Below are positions 1 to 5,583 of a stretch of 5,583 nucleotides of DNA, in pieces (the first letter of the stretch is position 1; every line of letters starts with the position of its first letter). The notes under the pieces were generated by a model. That model searched no databases. It had not been told where the DNA came from and saw nothing but the letters and a program-made list of their open reading frames with translations. The DNA is from Flavobacteriaceae bacterium. Its GTDB lineage: Bacteria; Bacteroidota; Bacteroidia; Flavobacteriales; Flavobacteriaceae. The stretch covers positions 1 through 5,583 of the forward strand of contig CATEMS010000239.1 of NCBI GenBank assembly GCA_949507465.1. The letters are read 5' to 3'. The translations under genes were made by a program, and so were the position numbers.

Positions 1-886
1 AGAGTATAATGGGGCCTATAAAGCAAGTAAAGGAATGTTGGAGGAGTTTGGCGAAAAGCGAGTAATAGATACTCCCATTGCAGAGCTTGGTTTTGCTGGT
101 ATTGCTATTGGTAGCGCTATGAACGGTAACAGGCCTATTGTAGAGTACATGACGTTTAATTTCTCTTTGGTTGGGATTGACCAAATCATAAACAATGCAG
201 CAAAAATAAGACAAATGAGTGGTGGGCAATTTAACTGCCCCATCGTTTTTAGAGGGCCAACCGCAAGTGCGGGTCAATTAGCCGCTACACATTCTCAAGC
301 TTTTGAGAATTGGTTTGCAAACACCCCAGGACTTAAAGTTGTTGTGCCAAGTAACCCCGCAGATGCCAAAGGTCTTTTAAAAAGTGCCATACGTGATAAT
401 GATCCGGTAATTTTTATGGAGAGCGAACAAATGTATGGTGATAAAGGTGAGGTGCCTGAGGGAGAATACATAATTCCATTAGGTGTCGCTGAAATAAAAC
501 GCGCGGGTAGCGATGTTACCATCGTTTCTTTCGGAAAAATAATTAAAGAAGCCTACAAAGCTGCAGATCAATTAGCGGCCGAGGGTATAGAGTGTGAAAT
601 TATCGATTTGCGCACGGTTCGGCCACTGGATATCAACGCCATTTTAGACTCTGTTAAAAAAACAAATCGTTTGGTGGTTTTAGAAGAAGCATGGCCTTTT
701 GGAAATGTTGCTACAGAAATAACCTACCAAATTCAAAGCCAGGCATTTGACTATCTAGATGCACCTGTTGAAAAGATAAATACTGCAGATACCCCCGCGC
801 CATATTCACCTGCTTTGCTAGAGCAATGGTTGCCCAATAGTACAGATGTAGTACATGCAGTTAAAAAAGTACTGTACAAAAAATAA
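1..886 (+). CDS. pdhB: Pyruvate dehydrogenase E1 component, beta subunit (5'-truncated by window edge)
   Basis: This is the beta subunit of the thiamine-diphosphate-dependent E1 enzyme, which with E1 alpha decarboxylates pyruvate and passes the acetyl group to the lipoyl domain of E2 in the cytoplasmic pyruvate dehydrogenase complex. The frame is open from base 2 and ends with TAA at 884-886. The 294 residues seen, against about 325 usual, mean roughly 32 N-terminal residues lie upstream; the ATG at 35 is internal, because EYNGAYKASKG just before it is conserved family sequence. The pyrimidine-binding domain covers about 2-430. It includes the Glu of the DTPIAELGF motif (codon 83-85), matching the family Glu that contacts the cofactor aminopyrimidine, and the active-site His of ATHSQAF (codon 290-292). 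The transketolase C-terminal domain (about 475-860) begins near IPLGVAEI and contains DLRTVRPLD and LVVLEEAWPFG. E1 alpha and E2 are not in the window. Branched-chain 2-oxoacid dehydrogenase E1 beta is the main alternative, but the resemblance to the pyruvate type (KSAIRDNDPVIFMESEQMYG) is strong. Confidence 0.95.
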   Translation, partial: EYNGAYKASKGMLEEFGEKRVIDTPIAELGFAGIAIGSAMNGNRPIVEYMTFNFSLVGIDQIINNAAKIRQMSGGQFNCPIVFRGPTASAGQLAATHSQAFENWFANTPGLKVVVPSNPADAKGLLKSAIRDNDPVIFMESEQMYGDKGEVPEGEYIIPLGVAEIKRAGSDVTIVSFGKIIKEAYKAADQLAAEGIECEIIDLRTVRPLDINAILDSVKKTNRLVVLEEAWPFGNVATEITYQIQSQAFDYLDAPVEKINTADTPAPYSPALLEQWLPNSTDVVHAVKKVLYKK

Positions 887-960
887 TACATTGTAAAGGT
901 TGAACCCGGGGATAGACATTTTAAGTGTCATTTGTTAGTACCTTATAGCATTATTTAATA

Positions 961-3465
961 ATGAGTTCTGTTGTTTTGATGAGAAACTCTTTTTTTCTTT
1001 TTCTAGTATTAGCCTTTACTCTGGCTAAGGCCCAAACTAAAATAAGCGGTGTTGTGACAGACATAGATGGAAATTCTGTGCCTTTTGCTAATGTTGTTTT
1101 TAAAAATAGTTTTGAGGGTACCATTACCAATGAAGACGGTCGTTTTTATCTAGAGAGTAATGAGACTTACCCCCAGATTGTGGTTTCTTTTTTAGGATTT
1201 CAAAATAAAGAAATTACACTAGAAAAAAAGATCAATTACAACATGAGTATTGTTTTGCAGCAAGAAGCTGCCTCTTTAGATGAGGTAGTTATCTTTAGTG
1301 GTAAGACCTCCAAAAAAAACAATCCAGCAATTGACATACTCAAAAAGATATGGGATAACCGTAGGCAAAATGGAGTCAAAAAATTCAATCAATACGCCTA
1401 CGATAAATACGAAAAGCTAGAATTTGATTTAAATACCATTGATAGCACATTCACTGAAAACAAGATATTTAAAGGCATGGAGTTTATCTTTCAAGAGATA
1501 GACACTTCAAGGGTAACAGGAAAAACCTACTTACCAATTTTTATAAACGAAGCCTCTTCTAAAGTTTATGGAGATAATCTTCTTGGCAAGGAAAGAGAAA
1601 TACTTCAAGGAAATAAAAATTCTGGTTTCGAAAACAACAATACCCTCATTGCATTTTTAAAAGATTTATACAGCCCCTATGATGTGTATGACAATTACTT
1701 AAAATTTTTTGATAAAGCCTTCACAAGCCCTTTGTCTAAAACAGGTGTAGATGTTTACAATTATGTGCTGTTAGACAGTGCCTATAGAAAAGACAAATGG
1801 TGTTATAACATAGCCTATTATCCAAGACGTAAAAACGAACTTACTTTTAAAGGAGATTTTTGGGTAAATGATTCTACTTGGGCCATCAAAGAAATTAACC
1901 TGCAAGCTTCCAAAAGTGCCAATGTAAACTGGATCAGAGAAGTATACATAGAGCAAGAGTTTGATGTATTAAACGATTCTATTTTTTTGATCACTCGAGA
2001 TTATTTTATGAGTGATTTTAGTTTCCAGGACAAAGAAAAGGCCAAAGGAGTCTATGGAAGAAGAACAACGCTTTATGACAACTATGTTTTTGATACCCCC
2101 AAGGAAAAATATTTTTATAAAATACAAGTAGATCCCTACCAGTATGAGGTCTACAATAGGCCAGATTCATTTTGGGAAGAAAACCGGTTAGAGAAACTAA
2201 ACAAAGATGAGTTGAGTATCTATAAAATGTTGGATACTTTAAAAACAGTACCTAGGTTCAAGGCTTTGTATAGCGCTGCCTCTGTTTTGGCCTCTGGATA
2301 TTATGAGGTAGATAATTTTGATATTGGTCCTGTGTTTTCTGTGTTTGGATATAATGAAGCAGAAGGGTTAAGGGTACGGTTGGGAGGAAGGACTTATTTT
2401 TCTCAAAATGATCAATGGAGATTGGAAGGTTTTGGCGCTTATGGATTCAAAGATGATCGGTTTAAATTTGGAATATCTGCAAAGGCACTACTCAATAGAA
2501 AAAACAGACTTACCCTCTATGCTGGATATAGAAAAGACGTAGAACAAACAGGGGCAAGTCTTACCTCAAGCAATGATGTTTTAGGCAGGAATCTAGCCTC
2601 ATCATCACTTATTACCGTGGGTGCTAATGACAAACTAACTCGAGTGAAATTAGCAACATTAGGGTTCTCTTTAGAGCCGGTTAAAAATTTAAATATTCGC
2701 TTAACAGGATCTTATAGATCTTTGAGCTCTGCAACACAAACCTTCAGTGTGGCTTATGAAAGAGAGGATGGAAGTATTGGCAATACCGTTAACCAACCAG
2801 AGCTGCAAGTGTCAGCCTTTTTTACACCAAAAAGGAAAGTTTCTGGGTATGGTGTGGAGAGAACAATCATAAACCAAGGGAGTTTCCCGAGCATCTTTCT
2901 GGGCTACACCTACGGAATTAAAGGCTTTTTGGATGGAGAATTTGAGTACCAAAGAATACAAGGTTTGTATTCACACCCTTGGAATATTGGAGGCATTGGA
3001 AGGCTGACATCAACCATTGAGGCTGGTAAAACTATTGGTCAGGTAAATTTGAGTCTATTAAATCCAATTCCAGGAAATCAAACACTTTTTAGTATATACA
3101 ACACGTTTTCCCAAATAGATTTTTATGAATTTGTAAGCGATCAATATGTGTCCTTGCATTTAAAGCACAACTTTGGGGGTAGAATTTTTCAGCGCATACC
3201 TTGGCTTCGAGATTTAAATTTAAGAGAAGTACTTGGTTTTAGAGCTGTTATTGGTAGTGTAAATCAAGAAAATATAGATATAAATAAATCTAATATTGTA
3301 TACCAATCTCCAAACAAACCTTATTATGAATATAGTGTTGGCGTAGGTAATATTTTTAAGGTGTTTAGGCTCGATGTCAATTTTAGGGGCAATTACCTAA
3401 ATGAGTCTGAGTATCCCAATGCCAGAAAATTTGGGTTTACAGGAACCTTTGGCTTTAACTTCTAG
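961..3465 (+). CDS. Outer-membrane protein with carboxypeptidase-regulatory-like domain and DUF5686 beta-barrel
   Basis: This 834-residue protein is probably exported and inserted in the outer membrane; its substrate and role are unknown. A signal peptide is evident: Met7-Arg8-Asn9, a Phe/Leu-rich core (11-21) and an AKA|Q cleavage site after residue 24. Residues 28-100 match the CarboxypepD_reg-like beta-sandwich (GVVTDIDGNSVPFANV, then GTITNEDGRFYL), a domain common at the N-terminus of Bacteroidota outer-membrane proteins. A linker, LDEVVI (106-111), leads to the DUF5686 body starting near NPAIDILKKI (121-130). A conserved beta-rich part includes GDFWVNDSTWAIKEI (298-311). From about 460 (GYNEAEGLRVRLGG, 463-476) the sequence becomes alternating aromatic and polar strands typical of a barrel. 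It ends GTFGFNF, and a terminal Phe fits a BAM recognition signal. There is no TonB-receptor plug, so it is not a SusC-type transporter. The first ATG (961) is taken as start; ATG 979 (Met7) would give a more typical signal peptide, and no Shine-Dalgarno decides between them. It follows pdhB by 74 bases on the same strand and may be co-transcribed. Confidence 0.9.
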   Translation: MSSVVLMRNSFFLFLVLAFTLAKAQTKISGVVTDIDGNSVPFANVVFKNSFEGTITNEDGRFYLESNETYPQIVVSFLGFQNKEITLEKKINYNMSIVLQQEAASLDEVVIFSGKTSKKNNPAIDILKKIWDNRRQNGVKKFNQYAYDKYEKLEFDLNTIDSTFTENKIFKGMEFIFQEIDTSRVTGKTYLPIFINEASSKVYGDNLLGKEREILQGNKNSGFENNNTLIAFLKDLYSPYDVYDNYLKFFDKAFTSPLSKTGVDVYNYVLLDSAYRKDKWCYNIAYYPRRKNELTFKGDFWVNDSTWAIKEINLQASKSANVNWIREVYIEQEFDVLNDSIFLITRDYFMSDFSFQDKEKAKGVYGRRTTLYDNYVFDTPKEKYFYKIQVDPYQYEVYNRPDSFWEENRLEKLNKDELSIYKMLDTLKTVPRFKALYSAASVLASGYYEVDNFDIGPVFSVFGYNEAEGLRVRLGGRTYFSQNDQWRLEGFGAYGFKDDRFKFGISAKALLNRKNRLTLYAGYRKDVEQTGASLTSSNDVLGRNLASSSLITVGANDKLTRVKLATLGFSLEPVKNLNIRLTGSYRSLSSATQTFSVAYEREDGSIGNTVNQPELQVSAFFTPKRKVSGYGVERTIINQGSFPSIFLGYTYGIKGFLDGEFEYQRIQGLYSHPWNIGGIGRLTSTIEAGKTIGQVNLSLLNPIPGNQTLFSIYNTFSQIDFYEFVSDQYVSLHLKHNFGGRIFQRIPWLRDLNLREVLGFRAVIGSVNQENIDINKSNIVYQSPNKPYYEYSVGVGNIFKVFRLDVNFRGNYLNESEYPNARKFGFTGTFGFNF

Positions 3466-3511
3466 GGCTTGTTTTCATTTCACAAAATTTAGTCATTACT
3501 ATTTAAAAGCA

Positions 3512-3530
3512 GGACTTTTAGAAAAAGGCC
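3512..3530. other. Small inverted repeat (hairpin) without T-run
   Basis: GGACTTTT (3512-3519) pairs with AAAAGGCC (3523-3530) across a 3-base loop, with one A/G mismatch. It lies 46 bases after the stop codon of the DUF5686 gene, and the bases that follow (ACCCTAACTA) contain no T-run, so it does not look like a classical intrinsic terminator. It may stabilise the 3' end of the upstream transcript, or be chance in AT-rich DNA. Confidence 0.3.
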
Positions 3531-3566
3531 ACCCTAACTACTATAAAACCAATGATAATTTTACTT

Positions 3567-3606
3567 CTTAAGTGCTCATAACGAGCAATTTAAGACTGCT
3601 TTTTTT
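3567..3606 (+). terminator. Probable intrinsic terminator after the DUF5686 gene
   Basis: An interrupted stem is visible: CTTAA (3567-3571) pairs with TTAAG (3590-3594), and TGCTC (3573-3577) pairs with GAGCA (3583-3587), with a G against AT internal mismatch and an ATAAC loop. Five bases later come seven T residues (3600-3606). The position, about 100 bases after the stop at 3465 and 75 bases before hppA, suits the end of the pdhB/DUF5686 transcript. The stem is only moderately strong and the T-run is not directly attached, so termination efficiency is uncertain. Confidence 0.5.
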
Positions 3607-3644
3607 ACTTACAAAAAAGTGTTTTTTAATTGTCTTTAATTTGT

Positions 3645-3652
3645 TACTTTTA
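3645..3652 (+). promoter_or_regulatory. Candidate Bacteroidota -7 promoter element for hppA
   Basis: TACTTTTA matches the Bacteroidota sigma-A -7 consensus TAnnTTTG at all but the last base. It would start transcription near 3657-3660 and give a leader of about 20-25 bases, which is usual in this phylum. A TTG at 3630-3632 is too close to be the -33 element at normal spacing, and the expected position (about 3621-3626) shows only GTTTTT. An overlapping alternative, TTAATTTG at 3636-3643, also matches 7 of 8 bases. The hppA start is preceded by A/T-rich sequence without a Shine-Dalgarno, as expected in this phylum. Confidence 0.4.
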
Positions 3653-3680
3653 CCGCCTAAATTAATAAACCAAATAATAT

Positions 3681-5583
3681 ATGGAAGCAATGATGATTTA
3701 CATGCCAATAGCTGCGGCATTAATAGGTTTAGTATACATGCTAATAAAAAAATCCTGGGTGATGAAGCAAGATGCAGGTGATGGTAAAATGAAAGAAATT
3801 TCAGATCACATCTATGAAGGAGCATTGGCTTTTTTAAATGCAGAGTATAGGTTATTAACATTTTTTGTAATCATTGTCGCTGTAGCATTAGCAGGCGTAT
3901 CTTTCGTTGTGCCAACAACACATTGGTCAATTGCAATCGCATTTATCTTTGGAGCTATCTTCTCTGCATATGCAGGAAATATAGGAATGAAAATTGCAAC
4001 TAAAACCAATGTTAGAACAACACAAGCTGCAAAAACGAGTTTACCAAACGCACTCAAGGTGTCATTTGGAGGAGGTACGGTTATGGGACTTGGAGTTGCT
4101 GGATTAGCAGTTTTAGGACTTACATTATTCTTCATTATATTCTTTAATATGTTCATGGGTGGAGAATGGATTGCTGGAGAATTTGGAGGTGTTGCAAAAA
4201 CACCAAGTGAATTAATGACAATTGTTTTAGAAACACTTGCAGGATTCTCTTTAGGTGCTGAATCTATCGCATTATTTGCTCGTGTTGGTGGGGGAATATA
4301 CACGAAAGCAGCAGATGTTGGAGCCGATTTAGTTGGAAAAGTAGAAGCTGGTATCCCAGAGGATGATCCTAGAAACCCAGCTACAATTGCAGATAACGTT
4401 GGCGATAATGTTGGTGATGTTGCTGGTATGGGTGCAGATTTATTTGGATCATACGTAGCTACAGTACTGGCTGCAATGGTATTAGGAAACTATATCATTC
4501 AAGATATGGGCGGAAATATCATTGATAAAGGATTTGGAGGCATTGGTCCTGTATTATTGCCAATGGCAATAGCAGGAGCAGGAATTATTATTTCTGTAAT
4601 AGGAACAATGCTTGTAAAGATAAAAAGTAATGAGGCCAAAGAAAAGCAAGTAATGGGTGCATTAAACATTGGGAACTGGGTGTCTATTGCTTTAGTTGCC
4701 GCAGCTTGTTTCGGATTAATTACATACATGTTACCAGACACAATCTCAATGAAATTCTTCGGAGAAAATAATGATAATCCAGTAACAATATCTTCTATAC
4801 GTGTGTTTTATGCTACGTTGGTTGGATTATTTGTAGGAGGTGTCATTTCATCAATAACAGAATATTATACAGGATTAGGAAAAAAACCAATTTTAGAAAT
4901 TGTACAAAAATCAAGCACTGGAGCTGGAACAAACATTATTGCAGGTTTAGCGACAGGAATGATTTCTACATTCCCATCAGTATTATTGTTTGCTGGAGCT
5001 ATTTGGTCTTCATACGCTTTAGCAGGATTCTACGGAGTAGCATTAGCAGCTTCTGCAATGATGGCTACAACAGCCATGCAGTTAGCCATCGACGCCTTTG
5101 GACCCATTGCAGATAATGCAGGAGGAATTGCTGAAATGAGTGAGCAAGATCCAATCGTAAGAGAACGTACTGATATCTTAGATTCAGTTGGAAATACAAC
5201 CGCTGCAACAGGAAAAGGATTTGCTATTGCTTCTGCTGCCTTAACATCTTTAGCATTATTTGCAGCGTATGTTACTTTTACAGAAATTAACGGAATTAAT
5301 ATTTTTAAGGCACCAGTATTAGCCATGTTATTTGTGGGTGGAATGGTACCTGTAGTATTCTCTGCACTAGCAATGAATGCTGTTGGTAAAGCAGCGATGG
5401 AAATGGTATACGAAGTTCGTCGTCAGTTTAAAGAAATTGTAGGAATTATGGAAGGTACTGGGAAACCAGAATATGACAAATGTGTAGCAATTTCTACACA
5501 AGCATCATTAAAAGAAATGATGTTGCCAGGATTATTGACAATTGGATTCCCATTAGTAATTGCTTTTGTTCCTTTAGCATTTG
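3681..5583 (+). CDS. hppA: Membrane-integral ion-pumping pyrophosphatase, K+-dependent, probably H+-translocating (3'-truncated by window edge)
   Basis: This inner-membrane enzyme hydrolyses pyrophosphate to two phosphates and uses the energy to pump cations out of the cytoplasm. ATG at 3681 opens a frame unbroken to the window end: 634 residues, with perhaps 130-170 missing, judged from family length. The N-terminus MEAMMIYMPIAAALIGL begins the first membrane helix. The substrate and Mg2+ site is intact: R201, K209, D212, D216, E227, D228, D238, D242, D246 and D253, in the motifs GGGIYTKAADVGADLVGKVE and DNVGDNVGDVAG, then D471, D478, N505 and K512. These match the mung bean enzyme's catalytic residues at constant offsets. 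The last catalytic Lys/Asp cluster would lie beyond the window. Ala508 and Gly511 (GNTTAATGKG) mark the K+-dependent subfamily. The transport glutamate is E194 (GAES, helix 5), whereas Gly256 and Ala260 occupy the helix-6 positions used by Na+ pumps and plant H+ pumps. Codon choice leans to GGA, GCA and TTA, more uniform than in the DUF5686 gene, which fits high expression. Confidence 0.97.
   Translation, partial: MEAMMIYMPIAAALIGLVYMLIKKSWVMKQDAGDGKMKEISDHIYEGALAFLNAEYRLLTFFVIIVAVALAGVSFVVPTTHWSIAIAFIFGAIFSAYAGNIGMKIATKTNVRTTQAAKTSLPNALKVSFGGGTVMGLGVAGLAVLGLTLFFIIFFNMFMGGEWIAGEFGGVAKTPSELMTIVLETLAGFSLGAESIALFARVGGGIYTKAADVGADLVGKVEAGIPEDDPRNPATIADNVGDNVGDVAGMGADLFGSYVATVLAAMVLGNYIIQDMGGNIIDKGFGGIGPVLLPMAIAGAGIIISVIGTMLVKIKSNEAKEKQVMGALNIGNWVSIALVAAACFGLITYMLPDTISMKFFGENNDNPVTISSIRVFYATLVGLFVGGVISSITEYYTGLGKKPILEIVQKSSTGAGTNIIAGLATGMISTFPSVLLFAGAIWSSYALAGFYGVALAASAMMATTAMQLAIDAFGPIADNAGGIAEMSEQDPIVRERTDILDSVGNTTAATGKGFAIASAALTSLALFAAYVTFTEINGINIFKAPVLAMLFVGGMVPVVFSALAMNAVGKAAMEMVYEVRRQFKEIVGIMEGTGKPEYDKCVAISTQASLKEMMLPGLLTIGFPLVIAFVPLAF

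Noticed and set aside
16..522. Minus-strand open frames within pdhB (16-243 and 295-522)
   Set aside because: They are antisense shadows of strongly conserved E1 beta coding sequence.
915..929. Short hairpin GACATT-TTA-AGTGTC in the pdhB-DUF5686 gap
   Set aside because: It is six pairs including one G-T wobble with a three-base loop and no T-run after it. It is too weak to call a terminator. The gap also lacks a good TAnnTTTG promoter match.
1771..1956. Minus-strand open frame of 61 codons within the DUF5686 gene
   Set aside because: It is an antisense shadow of a conserved DUF5686 segment and has no features of its own.
961..3465. Reading the 834-residue protein as a TonB-dependent receptor (SusC-like)
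   Set aside because: The N-terminal beta-sandwich and the LDEVVI linker resemble those receptors, but no plug domain follows; the sequence goes straight into the DUF5686 body.
3568..3861. Open frames on both strands across the DUF5686-hppA gap (minus 3568-3861, plus 3572-3781)
   Set aside because: Both run over the terminator-like hairpin and into the 5' end of hppA in the wrong frame; the translations show no family resemblance.
3812..4303. A 163-codon open frame on the minus strand inside hppA
   Set aside because: It lies fully antisense to conserved pyrophosphatase sequence, its translation is Pro/Asn/Ala/Ile-rich low-complexity sequence mirroring the Gly- and Ala-rich hppA codons, and it has no recognisable domain. 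The same applies to the minus-strand frames at 4499-4741 and 5030-5326.

Overview
The window looks like ordinary core chromosome of a Bacteroidota species, most probably a flavobacterium. The evidence is the AT-rich sequence, the absence of Shine-Dalgarno sequences before starts (A/T-rich leaders instead), an outer-membrane protein of the CarboxypepD_reg/DUF5686 type, and a membrane pyrophosphatase of the flavobacterial kind. I see no mobile element, CRISPR array, tRNA, rRNA or phage gene.

Layout: three protein genes, all on the + strand. (1) Positions 1-886 hold the 3' part of pdhB, the E1 beta subunit of pyruvate dehydrogenase; about the first 32 residues lie outside the window. (2) After a 74-base gap, 961-3465 encodes an 834-residue secreted outer-membrane protein with an N-terminal carboxypeptidase-regulatory-like beta-sandwich and a DUF5686 body ending in a predicted beta-barrel; its function is unknown. 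(3) A 215-base intergenic region (3466-3680) holds a terminator-like hairpin with a T-run (3567-3606), a second hairpin without a T-run (3512-3530), phased A/T tracts and a candidate Bacteroidota promoter -7 element (3645-3652). (4) From 3681 to the window end runs hppA, a membrane-integral ion-pumping pyrophosphatase, cut off after residue 634.

How the genes relate: pdhB feeds acetyl-CoA into central metabolism, and hppA turns pyrophosphate released by biosynthesis into an ion gradient. Both are housekeeping energy genes, but nothing in the sequence shows that they work together. The DUF5686 protein may share a transcript with pdhB, since there is no convincing terminator in the short gap. 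hppA probably has its own promoter.

The most informative observation is in hppA. Its diagnostic residues indicate a potassium-dependent enzyme whose semi-conserved transport glutamate lies in helix 5 (E194, position 5.43), while the sodium-pump position 6.53 is Gly and the plant-type position 6.57 is Ala. This predicts a proton pump of the Flavobacterium johnsoniae type, although automatic annotation often labels such proteins sodium-translocating. I found no convincing previously undescribed system here.
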